Source: an uncultured Erysipelotrichaceae bacterium (GTDB lineage Bacteria; Bacillota_I; Bacilli_A; RF39; UBA660). From it: a stretch of DNA of 19,420 nucleotides. The position numbers and the translations under genes are program-made. The DNA lies in the NCBI GenBank assembly GCA_902795725.1, contig CADBLY010000056.1, positions 1 through 19,420 of the forward strand, written 5' to 3'. Within the stretch, counting starts at the first letter, position 1, and every line of letters starts with the position of its first letter. Positions 7,765-14,666 of the stretch are shown one piece after another. The notes under the pieces are model-generated. The model worked only from the letters and a program-made list of their open reading frames with translations, was not told the DNA's origin and ran no database searches.

Positions 7765-8904
7765 ATGAATCAATCATTAAAAGAATTTAAGGAGTTAAGG
7801 CTGATATATAGTGGGAGAATTGATGCTGCTATTAAGGCTAATGATGATGATGCTTTATATAGATCTAAAGTAGAATATGGAAATATTCTTGGTAAATATG
7901 TAAGTTTAGCTTGTAAAATAATTAGTAATCATACTAATAAACCTTTTAATATATATAAAAAAACAGATAAAGGTATAGTGTATTTATCTGAAAAAAAAGT
8001 AATGAATAGTATAAAAGATATAAGATTATCTTTAAAAGATGTTAAACTAAGTGAAAATGATATAAATGATATTAAAACATCTTTAGATATTGTTACTGAT
8101 TACTATGAAAAAGTAGTTACCTATAATAATGCTAAATACAAAAAAGATACAACTTGTTTTAGGTTTCAAATTATATTTGGAACTTTAATTGCTCCAATAA
8201 CTCTTTTTATTGCTTCTTATATTTGTAGTTATATTATAAGTAATTGGGCAATTAATTTGAAACAAATTACAAAATTAAAAGATTTTTATGATGTTAGTAT
8301 TGTTGATACGAAAAGTGCGATCTTTTTACTTATAATTGTTATAGTTGCTTTTTTAAGTTTAATCTTTTTAATTAATATGTTTGTTAAAAAAAGTGATGAA
8401 AGTATTTGGGATAAAAAGAAGTTTATGTTGATACCAATTGGAATTATGAAAACATATACTATAATTATGCCAATACCATATATATTAAGATTTATTATTG
8501 GGCGTAGGATAATGAGTGATGTATGGCAAACAACAAACAGCTTATATTTGTTAATATTTACTATTTTTATTTCTGTTATAGCTGTATTTAGTTTAATTAG
8601 TGATAATTTTAGTGATAGGGGATATAAAACAAAGTTAAAAGCTCTAGATATAATGTTTGTTGTATGTGTTATTGTAACAATTGTTATACCAGAAATATAT
8701 GTTTTAATTGCTCAAGTATTTGATTTGCCAATAGCTAAAAAAATGTATTTTGTTGATATTATGTTGTTGGTATTATACTTAGGATATACTTTGTATTTTG
8801 TTAATTATGAAGTATTTACTAGGGATAGATATAAAGATAAAAGAATAATTGCTATAATAGCTAGTATAGTATCAATTATATTAAGTATTATAATGTTTAA
8901 ATAA
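7765..8904 (+). CDS. Multi-pass membrane protein with N-terminal cytosolic helical domain, unknown
   Basis: 379 residues. I do not recognise a family. Residues 1-130 are hydrophilic, charged and probably alpha-helical (for example LKEFKELRLIYSGRIDAAIK and LSLKDVKLSENDINDIKTSL). The rest contains about seven hydrophobic segments (about 134-156, 176-200, 216-240, 250-275, 290-315, 324-345, 357-378). Short basic loops such as KKKFM, GRRIMS and DRYKDKR lie between them and no catalytic motif is evident. The RBS AGGTGA overlaps the stop of the nucleotidyltransferase, so it is the last gene of the truB operon, and two hairpins follow. It could be a partner of the nucleotidyltransferase (transporter or membrane transferase), but that rests only on position. 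Confidence 0.65.
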   Translation: MNQSLKEFKELRLIYSGRIDAAIKANDDDALYRSKVEYGNILGKYVSLACKIISNHTNKPFNIYKKTDKGIVYLSEKKVMNSIKDIRLSLKDVKLSENDINDIKTSLDIVTDYYEKVVTYNNAKYKKDTTCFRFQIIFGTLIAPITLFIASYICSYIISNWAINLKQITKLKDFYDVSIVDTKSAIFLLIIVIVAFLSLIFLINMFVKKSDESIWDKKKFMLIPIGIMKTYTIIMPIPYILRFIIGRRIMSDVWQTTNSLYLLIFTIFISVIAVFSLISDNFSDRGYKTKLKALDIMFVVCVIVTIVIPEIYVLIAQVFDLPIAKKMYFVDIMLLVLYLGYTLYFVNYEVFTRDRYKDKRIIAIIASIVSIILSIIMFK

Positions 8905-8907
8905 ATG

Positions 8908-8933
8908 AGAGTGTTGACCTTTGTCAACACTCT
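8908..8933. terminator. Perfect 11-bp hairpin after the membrane protein gene
   Basis: AGAGTGTTGAC (8908-8918) and GTCAACACTCT (8923-8933) pair perfectly around a 4-nt loop, four bases after the stop. No U-tract follows directly on the plus strand. It is the first of two tandem hairpins in the convergent gap with lexA. Confidence 0.6.
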
Positions 8934-8934
8934 G

Positions 8935-8957
8935 AAAAGGATTTAATCCTTTTTTTT
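8935..8957 (+). terminator. Rho-independent terminator between converging operon and lexA
   Basis: AAAAGGA (8935-8941) pairs with TCCTTTT (8947-8953) around TTTAA, followed by T's to 8957. Read on the minus strand the same stem could end lexA transcription, although the run after it is shorter. Confidence 0.75.
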
Positions 8958-8967
8958 GTTTATTATT

Positions 8968-9585
8968 TTAAATCTGTCTATACAGTCCAATGGCTTTTCC
9001 TAAGATGGTTACATTATTTAATATAATAGGATCCATGGTGTCATTTTCAGGTTGTAATCTGAAATGACCTTTTTCTTTATAGAAACGTTTTAGTGTTACT
9101 TCATTTTCATCATTCATAGCTACTACTATTTCACCATTACGAGCAGTATTCTTTTTTTCTACAATAATAATGTCACCATCTTGAATACCAGCGTTGATCA
9201 TACTTTCTCCACTTACTGTTAGGGTAAATACTTCTTTGTTTTTAGGGATAAGACTTGCTGGTAAGGTGAAGAATTCAAATGGTCTTTCAATAGCTTCAAT
9301 TGGATTTCCGGCTGTTACTTTACCTAGTAGTGGTACTTTAACAATTTCTTCATTAGTGTTTTCAAATTCATTTTCAACCATTAAAGCAATAGTTCTATTT
9401 CGATTATCTCCTTTTTTTATATAACCTTTTTTAGCTAAAATATCTAGGTGCACTTGGATAGTGGCTGGGGATGAGACTCCCAATATTTTAGCGATTTCTC
9501 TTACTGTTGGTGGATAACCATGTGAGACCATATAGTTTTTGATACAGTTTAATGTATCAGCTTGACGTGGTGTTAATGTTTCCAT
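8968..9585 (-). CDS. lexA: LexA SOS repressor
   Basis: 205 residues, normal length. It represses DNA-damage genes and cleaves itself when stimulated by RecA filaments. The winged helix-turn-helix spans about 1-65 (LTPRQADTLNCI, then the recognition region TVREIAKILGVSSPATIQVHL). The cleavage site is Ala92-Gly93 in VTAGNP, and the protease dyad is Ser128 (SGESM) and Lys166 (VTLKRF). All key residues are present. AAGGAGG (9592-9598, minus sense) gives a strong start. The -35 of its promoter overlaps a LexA-box-like sequence, consistent with autorepression. It is divergent from a small membrane-protein gene. Confidence 0.97.
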   Translation of the reverse strand: METLTPRQADTLNCIKNYMVSHGYPPTVREIAKILGVSSPATIQVHLDILAKKGYIKKGDNRNRTIALMVENEFENTNEEIVKVPLLGKVTAGNPIEAIERPFEFFTLPASLIPKNKEVFTLTVSGESMINAGIQDGDIIIVEKKNTARNGEIVVAMNDENEVTLKRFYKEKGHFRLQPENDTMDPIILNNVTILGKAIGLYRQI

Positions 9586-9606
9586 ATTTTACCTCCTTGT
9601 ATATAC

Positions 9607-9636
9607 ATTTTAACACATCTTTTACACTTTTGTCAA
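9607..9636 (-). promoter_or_regulatory. lexA promoter
   Basis: Minus strand TTGACA (9631-9636), an 18-nt spacer and TAAAAT (9607-9612). The start point would lie near 9600, leaving a very short leader containing the AAGGAGG site. Confidence 0.65.
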
Positions 9637-9646
9637 ACATTTGTTC
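9635..9646. promoter_or_regulatory. LexA-box-like operator at the lexA promoter
   Basis: AAACATTTGTTC follows the Bacillus-type pattern GAAC-N4-GTTC with one departure in the four-base half-sites, and the flanking bases are C and A. It overlaps the lexA -35 hexamer, the expected place for autorepression. Confidence 0.6.
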
Positions 9647-9655
9647 AAAAAGTAC

Positions 9656-9684
9656 TTGACACGAACAAATGAACGTGTTATCAT
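9656..9684 (+). promoter_or_regulatory. Consensus-like promoter of the SOS microprotein gene
   Basis: Perfect TTGACA (9656-9661), a 17-nt spacer and TATCAT (9679-9684). The predicted start near 9691 leaves a short leader with GGAGG at 9697-9701. Confidence 0.75.
9662..9675. promoter_or_regulatory. LexA-box-like operator between -35 and -10
   Basis: CGAACAAATGAACG has a perfect left half-site (CGAAC) and an imperfect right one, and lies in the spacer between the two promoter hexamers. ATTTGTTC in the lexA-side box and GAACAAAT here are exact reverse complements, so the two boxes face each other about 15 nt apart. Confidence 0.55.
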
Positions 9685-9708
9685 ATAGTTAATGAAGGAG
9701 GAAAAAGT

Positions 9709-9837
9709 ATGGAATTAGTAAGAAGTAAAGTTTTAGTTGTTTTTCTTGTATTAATATTAGGGGTAACTTGTTTAAGTAGTATAAATAATAGTAGGAGAGA
9801 TCATCATAACAATTTATTAACAGCAATTAATAAATAA
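9709..9837 (+). CDS. 42-residue membrane microprotein divergent from lexA, probable SOS-induced division inhibitor (YneA/SosA-like position)
   Basis: Short gene: ATG 9709, TAA 9835-9837, 42 residues. The start has an excellent RBS (GGAGG 9697-9701, seven bases upstream) and a near-consensus promoter containing a LexA-type box. The product begins MELVRSK, has one hydrophobic segment (about 8-25, VLVVFLVLILGVTCLSSI) and a short polar tail (SINNSRRDHHNNLLTAINK). A hairpin terminator follows at once, so it is a single-gene unit. In Bacillus and Staphylococcus the gene divergent from lexA (yneA, sosA) encodes a one-helix membrane protein that halts division during the SOS response. This product is much shorter, with no LysM domain, so homology is not shown and the role is inferred from position, control and topology. 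Confidence 0.75.
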   Translation: MELVRSKVLVVFLVLILGVTCLSSINNSRRDHHNNLLTAINK

Positions 9838-9870
9838 CTAGTATAATTTATGAAATATACTAGTATTTTT
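9837..9870 (+). terminator. Terminator after the microprotein gene
   Basis: ACTAGTATA (9837-9845) and TATACTAGT (9856-9864) form a perfect 9-bp stem with a 10-nt loop, followed by ATTTTTG. The stem is AT-rich, so it may be only moderately strong. Confidence 0.55.
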
Positions 9871-9908
9871 GTATTTTAAATAGTATAATTTATATGGGAG
9901 TTGGTGTA

Positions 9909-10322
9909 ATGGTTTGGATATGGTTGGGTATAGTTGTTTTATTAGTTTTTATTGAAGCTATAACAGTAGGACTTACAACGATATGGTTTGTTATCAGTGG
10001 AATTATAGCGATGATGTTATCTTTATTTATAGATAGTGCAGAAATAGAGTTTGGTGTTTTTGTTTTGGGTGGGGTATTACTTCTTATTACTACTAGACCT
10101 TATTTAACCAAGAAACTTAAGGTTAAATCATCAAAAACAAATTTAGATCGTGTAATTGGCATGGAAGGTATAGTTACTGTTGATATTGATAAATTAAGTC
10201 CAGGAGAAGTTAAGGTTGATGGAAAAAGATGGACAGCAATAGCTGATAAAAAAATATTAACTGGGAGTACAGTGGAGGTTTTGGAGATTAAAGGGGTAAA
10301 AATAAAGGTAAAGGAGATTTGA
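9909..10322 (+). CDS. NfeD-family membrane protein (short form)
   Basis: 137 residues. Two or three hydrophobic segments (about 2-50, ending before LFIDSAEIEF, then about 50-66) lead to a C-terminal OB-fold domain. That domain is recognised by the order IGMEGIVTVDI, SPGEVKVDGKRWTAIAD, ILTGSTVEVLEIKGVKIKV, the classic NfeD C-terminal pattern. Short NfeD proteins partner with SPFH proteins, and such a gene follows directly. ATG 9909 is preferred because GGGAG (9896-9900) sits 8 nt upstream; an in-frame ATG at 9894 falls at or before the transcription start implied by TATAAT at 9884-9889. No good -35 accompanies that -10. The job is taken to be membrane-domain organisation or protein quality control. 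Confidence 0.9.
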   Translation: MVWIWLGIVVLLVFIEAITVGLTTIWFVISGIIAMMLSLFIDSAEIEFGVFVLGGVLLLITTRPYLTKKLKVKSSKTNLDRVIGMEGIVTVDIDKLSPGEVKVDGKRWTAIADKKILTGSTVEVLEIKGVKIKVKEI

Positions 10323-10326
10323 TAAT

Positions 10327-11214
10327 ATGACATTATTATTTATTATTTTAATACTTGTGGTGGTTGTTATTCTTCCTAATATAAGAATAGTACCGCAAGC
10401 TAAAGCTTATGTAATTGAAAGATTAGGTTCTTATCATACAACTTGGCAAAATGGGTTACATGTGAAAATCCCATTTATTGATAGAGTTTCAAGACAGGTA
10501 TCTTTAAAAGAAATTGTAAAAGATTTTGATCCACAACCAGTTATTACAAAAGACAATGTAACTATGCAAATAGATACGGTTGTTTATTTTCAAATAACTG
10601 ATCCTAAACTATATACTTATGGTGTGGATCAACCAATATCAGCTATTGAAAACTTAACTGCTACTACTCTTCGTAATATTATTGGAGAATTAGAGTTAGA
10701 CCAAACCTTAACAAGCCGTGATATTATAAATTCCAAGATGCGTTCTATTTTGGATGAAGCAACTGATTCTTGGGGGATTAAAGTAAATAGAGTTGAACTT
10801 AAAAATATTTTCTCTCCTAGAGAAATACAGGAAGCTATGGAAAAACAGATGCGTGCAGAACGTGAAAGAAGAGAATCTATACTAAAAGCTGAAGGTGAAA
10901 AAAGAAGTAGTATTTTAATTGCTGAAGGTGAAAAAGAGAGCGCTATATTAAGAGCTGAAGCTGAGAAACAATCTCAAATTAAAAAGGCTGAAGGAGAAGC
11001 AGAAGCAATATTAAAAATTAAGCAAGCGGAAGCTGAAGGAATTGAACTTATTAAAAAAGCTGGAGCTGATGAAAAAGTTTTAACTTTAAAGAGTTTAGAA
11101 GCATTATCTAATATGGCTAATGGTGAAGCTACAAAAATAATTGTTCCATCTGATTTAGCTAATGTTGCTACTTTATCTACTACAGTAAAAGAAATGCTTA
11201 AGAGTAATAAATAA
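10327..11214 (+). CDS. SPFH/stomatin-family (QmcA-like) membrane protein
   Basis: 295 residues. An N-terminal membrane segment (about 2-17) is followed by the SPFH/Band 7 domain (about 20-180): VPQAKAYVIERLGSYH, GLHVKIPFIDRV, VSLKEIVKDFDPQPVITKDNV and LRNIIGELELDQTLTSRDIIN are all textbook stomatin/QmcA blocks. A long coiled-coil follows (about 175-245) with repeated AEGE/AEAE heptad-like units, then a short hydrophobic C-terminus that could aid oligomerisation. GGAG (10313-10316) lies inside the end of the NfeD gene, four bases separate the genes, and a terminator follows the stop, so NfeD and this gene make a two-gene operon. Such proteins build large membrane-bound ring assemblies; here that is inference from family. 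Confidence 0.93.
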   Translation: MTLLFIILILVVVVILPNIRIVPQAKAYVIERLGSYHTTWQNGLHVKIPFIDRVSRQVSLKEIVKDFDPQPVITKDNVTMQIDTVVYFQITDPKLYTYGVDQPISAIENLTATTLRNIIGELELDQTLTSRDIINSKMRSILDEATDSWGIKVNRVELKNIFSPREIQEAMEKQMRAERERRESILKAEGEKRSSILIAEGEKESAILRAEAEKQSQIKKAEGEAEAILKIKQAEAEGIELIKKAGADEKVLTLKSLEALSNMANGEATKIIVPSDLANVATLSTTVKEMLKSNK

Positions 11215-11238
11215 CCGACAAATTGCCTGTCGGTTTTT
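11213..11238 (+). terminator. Rho-independent terminator of the NfeD-SPFH operon
   Basis: AACCGACA (11213-11220) pairs with TGTCGGTT (11228-11235) around a 7-nt loop and runs into TTTTT. It is the most GC-rich stem in the window. Confidence 0.85.
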
Positions 11239-11240
11239 AA

Positions 11241-11270
11241 TTGACTTTTATTATAATCAAATAGTATAAT
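11241..11270 (+). promoter_or_regulatory. Predicted polA promoter
   Basis: TTGACT (11241-11246), an 18-nt spacer and a perfect TATAAT (11265-11270), placed just after the preceding terminator. The start point would lie near 11277, so the leader is very short and contains GGTGG at 11277-11281. Confidence 0.65.
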
Positions 11271-11286
11271 TAAGACGGTGGTAGAA

Positions 11287-13863
11287 ATGAAGAAAATAAT
11301 AATGGTTGATGGCAATAACTTAGTTTTTAGGAGTTATTATGCAACTGCTTATACGGGTAATTATATGCGTAATGGTAAAGGTTTTCCAACTAATGCTTTG
11401 TTAAGTTTTGCTAATATGATAAATAAAATTGTTGAAGAAGAAAAACCAGAATATATGATTGTTGCTTTTGATTTAGGTAAAACTTTTAGACATGAAAAAT
11501 ATGAGTTTTATAAAGGTGGTAGAGCAGCTACTCCAGATGAGTTAAAACTGCAAATACCGAAAGCAAAAGAGATGCTTACGGCAATGGGTATAAAGTATTA
11601 TGAAATTGAAAACTATGAAGCTGATGATATTATTGGAACATTTGCAGCATATTGTGATAAAGATGATGATTATGATGGAACAATTATTAGTAGTGATAAA
11701 GACTTATTACAGTTAATCTCATCGCATGTTGATATTAAATTACTAAAACAGAATGATTATATTAGATATAATATAGATTCATTTAGAAAAGCTTATGGTA
11801 TTGAACCAATTAATATAATTGATTTAAAAGCCTTAATGGGTGATTCATCTGATAATATTCCTGGTGTGAAGGGAATAGGTGAAAAAACGGCTTTAAAACT
11901 TTTAACTGAATATAAAACGCTTGATGGAGTTTATGACCATATTGATGATATTAAGTCTAAATCTATAAAAGAAAAACTAATTAATGATAAAGATAATGCT
12001 TATATGAGTTATGAAATGGCTACTATTGTTAGGAATGTACCGATGGATATTAATATGAGTGATATTAAATATTTAGGACCTAATATGGAAGCGTTAATAA
12101 AGATATATGAAGACTTAGAGTTTTATTCAATATTGCGCCGTATGAAAAAGGAGACAAAAGAAACACCTAAGGAAATAAGTTTTCAAGTAATTAATGATAT
12201 TAATCAAATAAAAATAGAAAATGATTGTGCGGTATTTTTAGAGCTAGATGATACTAATTATCATAAAGCTAGTATATTGGGTATGGGTGTTTATAATGAA
12301 GATATTGCATATTTTATACCATATGATATATTAAAAGATAATCCATCTTTTCTAACTAAAAATATTAAATATACTTATGATTTGAAAAAAATCTATACTT
12401 CTTTGAAATGGCACAATATAGATTTTGATAATTGTTATTTTGATATTATGATAGGTGCATATTTACTTGAATATAATGTTAAAGATGATATTGCAATACT
12501 TGCTAATTCTATGGGTTCAGATATACCTATAAAAAATAAGAAAGAAAAAAAAGATATAAATACATTAGCTAAGGAATCTATTTTAAAAGCTAAATTTATA
12601 TATGAAAATAAAGATATGATTTTAACTAAATTAAAAAGTGAAAAGCTACTAGATTTATTTAATAATATTGAAATACCTCTAACTTTTGTTTTAGCTGATA
12701 TGGAATATACTGGTTTTAAAGTTGATAGAAAAGTATTAGAAGAGATGGGTGAAGAGATAAAAATTAAACTAGATTTATTGGAGAAAGATATTTATAATCA
12801 GGCTGGATGTAATTTTAATATTTCTTCACCACAACAGTTAAGTGAAATACTATTTGATAAATTAAATTTACCACATGGTAAAAAAATAAAAAGTGGTTAT
12901 TCAACTGCTAATGATGTTTTAGAAAAAATAAAAGATAAACATCCAATAGTAAATTTAATAATTGAATATCGTATGTTAACTAAGTTATATTCTGCTTACA
13001 TAGATGGTTTAATTAAAAGTATTCATGATGATGGTAAGATTCATACTATTTATACACAAACGGTAGCTAGAACAGGTAGATTATCATCAATTGAACCTAA
13101 TTTACAAAATATACCAATTAGATATAAATATGGTAGATTAATTAGAAAAGCTTTTTTACCAAGTTTAGATAGTGTGATTTTAAGTAGTGATTATTCTCAA
13201 ATAGAGTTAAGATTACTTGCTCATATTGCCCATATTGATGCTTTAAAAGAAGCTTTTATTAGTGGGATAGATATCCATACTAAAACAGCTAGTGATATCT
13301 TCCATATCGGTATACAAGAAGTAACTGATGAACAAAGAAGAATAGCTAAGGCGGTTAACTTTGGTATTATCTATGGTATAAGTAGTTTTGGTTTAGGTGA
13401 TCAAATTAATGTAAAAACAAAAGAAGCTCAAGAGTTTATTGATAGTTATTTAGAAAGTTATCCTGGTATTAAAACATATATGGATGAACAAATAAAAAAA
13501 GCTAAAGAACTAGGTTATGTAACCACACTATTTAATCGTAAACGTACTATACCAGAGATTAATGATAAAAACTATATGATTAGATCATCAGCTGAAAGAA
13601 TAGCTTTAAATACACCTATACAAGGAACTAGTGCGGATATTATAAAAAAAGCTATGATAGATATTCATAATGAATTTAAAAGTAAAAACATCAAAAGTAA
13701 GATGTTAGTTCAAGTTCATGATGAATTAGTCTTTGATTGTAAAAAAGAGGAGTTAGAACAAGTTAAACAAATAGTTAAAGATACTATGGAAGGTGTATAT
13801 AAACTAGATTTACCACTTGAAGTACATATCGATTATGGAGATGACTGGTATAACGCTAAATAA
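11287..13863 (+). CDS. polA: DNA polymerase I
   Basis: 858 residues, full length. It fills gaps and removes primers during replication and repair. The N-terminal 5'-3' nuclease domain (1-290) shows MVDGNNLVFRSYYA, EADDIIGTFA, SSDKDLLQL and GDSSDNIPGVKGIGEKTA. The middle domain (about 300-480) looks inactive as a proofreader: where E. coli has FDTET, this protein has FLELDD (317-322), losing both metal carboxylates, as in Bacillus PolA. The polymerase domain is intact: motif A SSDYSQIELR with Asp635, motif B RRIAKAVNFGIIYG with Lys688, Phe692 and Tyr696, and motif C VHDELVF with Asp812. ATG 11287 is chosen over an in-frame GTG at 11278 because GGTGG at 11277-11281 serves as the RBS. A strong terminator follows, so it is monocistronic. 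Confidence 0.97.
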   Translation: MKKIIMVDGNNLVFRSYYATAYTGNYMRNGKGFPTNALLSFANMINKIVEEEKPEYMIVAFDLGKTFRHEKYEFYKGGRAATPDELKLQIPKAKEMLTAMGIKYYEIENYEADDIIGTFAAYCDKDDDYDGTIISSDKDLLQLISSHVDIKLLKQNDYIRYNIDSFRKAYGIEPINIIDLKALMGDSSDNIPGVKGIGEKTALKLLTEYKTLDGVYDHIDDIKSKSIKEKLINDKDNAYMSYEMATIVRNVPMDINMSDIKYLGPNMEALIKIYEDLEFYSILRRMKKETKETPKEISFQVINDINQIKIENDCAVFLELDDTNYHKASILGMGVYNEDIAYFIPYDILKDNPSFLTKNIKYTYDLKKIYTSLKWHNIDFDNCYFDIMIGAYLLEYNVKDDIAILANSMGSDIPIKNKKEKKDINTLAKESILKAKFIYENKDMILTKLKSEKLLDLFNNIEIPLTFVLADMEYTGFKVDRKVLEEMGEEIKIKLDLLEKDIYNQAGCNFNISSPQQLSEILFDKLNLPHGKKIKSGYSTANDVLEKIKDKHPIVNLIIEYRMLTKLYSAYIDGLIKSIHDDGKIHTIYTQTVARTGRLSSIEPNLQNIPIRYKYGRLIRKAFLPSLDSVILSSDYSQIELRLLAHIAHIDALKEAFISGIDIHTKTASDIFHIGIQEVTDEQRRIAKAVNFGIIYGISSFGLGDQINVKTKEAQEFIDSYLESYPGIKTYMDEQIKKAKELGYVTTLFNRKRTIPEINDKNYMIRSSAERIALNTPIQGTSADIIKKAMIDIHNEFKSKNIKSKMLVQVHDELVFDCKKEELEQVKQIVKDTMEGVYKLDLPLEVHIDYGDDWYNAK

Positions 13864-13883
13864 AAATAATACTTTTTCCTAAT

Positions 13884-13909
13884 GAGTGTCAAATGACACT
13901 CTTTTTTTT
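13884..13909 (+). terminator. polA terminator
   Basis: GAGTGTCA (13884-13891) and TGACACTC (13894-13901) are a perfect inverted repeat followed by eight T's. The GTG inside this stem is the nominal start of the frame covering the fragment downstream, which is why that start is not believed. Confidence 0.85.
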
Positions 13910-13910
13910 A

Positions 13911-14377
13911 AAAAGTGCGAAAAAGCACTTGATATCCTAAGCATTTTTCCAACAATTCAGAATAATTCTACTAAAATAGGAGATTATTCAGTAACGGTAA
14001 TTAGCCCTGGAGATTATATTGAATATGTATTTGATGTAAGCAATGATGGAGACTATGATGCAACCTTAACTAATCTATCCATGAACAGTAATACCGAGTT
14101 AACGTATGAAGGTAGTGGAGAAAATGATGAGAATAATGTTAAAAGTCAAATCGAATATACCTTAAAATATGCTGATGGAACTACAGTAAACCAAAATGAT
14201 ACATTAAAATCAAAAGAAACAAAAACCATGAGACTAAGACTAACTTATAAGCAATTCAATGATGTCTCACTTTTACCAACTGCTGATGTGTCAATATCAG
14301 GACTAGGAATAAGCTTAACTTATATACAAGATGGCAATGCTAAAGTAAATCCAAATGGAACTACACTAAAGAGTTAA
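13911..14377 (+). pseudogene. 5'-truncated fragment of a surface protein with a camelysin/TasA-like or conserved-repeat domain
   Basis: The open frame can be read from a GTG inside the polA terminator, but it has no RBS, signal peptide or promoter of its own, so I treat it as a 3' fragment. From about 13960 the translation is a plausible exported beta-sandwich: TKIGDYSVTVISPGDYIEYVFDV (broken by residue changes at its ends), then SNDGDYDATLTNLSM, a low-complexity acidic loop GSGENDENN, TLKSKETKTMRLRLTYKQF and GLGISLTYIQDGN. The 'SPGDYIEYxFDVxNDGxxDA' pattern is common in exported repeat proteins of gut Bacillota and related to that in the 4210 product. Base use is more C-rich on this strand than in neighbouring plus-strand genes, hinting at a different origin or former orientation. 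A small hairpin, AAGTGC/GCACTT (13913-13930), lies at its left edge. Confidence 0.6.
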
Positions 14378-14486
14378 AAAGCCTTATATTTCAACGATTT
14401 TTATTATCAAAAAACATCTTACATCTTGTTAACATCTTATTTTTTGATATTTTAAAAATATATGTTATAAAAAATTTTAATGTTAT

Positions 14487-14585
14487 TCAAATTGAACAGA
14501 AACTGTTAATTCCGTAAAAATTAGATTTTCAATAGTCAATAATTAGAGGTAAAAAAAGTGAAATTTATTATCAAATTGAACTGAA
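14487..14585 (+). repeat. Short direct repeat pair next to the IS end
   Basis: TCAAATTGAACAGAA (14487-14501) and TCAAATTGAACTGAA (14571-14585) differ at one base, 84 nt apart. The second copy runs into the IS3-like end at 14582. They may be relics of a duplicated flank. The rest of the 14378-14577 interval is AT-rich, with no coding frame or RNA that I can support. Confidence 0.35.
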
Positions 14586-14609
14586 CCCCAAAAGTTGGAC
14601 AGTTTATTA
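14578..14609 (+). mobile_element. Solo IS3-family-like terminal repeat
   Basis: It contains TGAACCCCAAAAGTTGGACA (from 14582), close to the terminal inverted repeat form of IS3/IS150-group elements, and is nearly identical over 32 nt to the copy at 149-180, in the same orientation. After it come T-rich and TATA-rich bases, as in the promoter region just inside an IS3 left end, but no transposase gene and no matching right end. It is taken as an orphan end left by deletion. Confidence 0.6.
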
Positions 14610-14639
14610 TGACTCTTTTTGTTATATTTATATTATTAT

Positions 14640-14666
14640 ATAAAAAAGCATGAGTTTCATGCTTTT
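14640..14666 (-). terminator. Terminator of the truncated ATPase gene
   Basis: AAAAGCATGA (14644-14653) and TCATGCTTTT (14657-14666) form a perfect 10-bp stem with a 3-nt loop, overlapping the TGA stop. Read on the minus strand it ends in a T-run. Confidence 0.8.

Noticed and set aside
9194..9424. 76-codon plus-strand frame opposite lexA
   Set aside because: It is the complement of a complete, motif-verified lexA gene with no RBS or promoter of its own.
9894..9908. Upstream ATG for the NfeD gene
   Set aside because: It overlaps the RBS GGGAG of ATG 9909 and would lie at or before the transcription start implied by TATAAT at 9884-9889.
11278..11286. GTG start three codons upstream of the chosen polA start
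   Set aside because: These bases form the ribosome binding site GGTGG for ATG 11287, and the family starts at MKKIIMVDG.
10974..11315. 113-codon minus-strand frame across the SPFH gene end
   Set aside because: It mirrors the coiled-coil codons and crosses a terminator and the polA promoter; no RBS or family resemblance.
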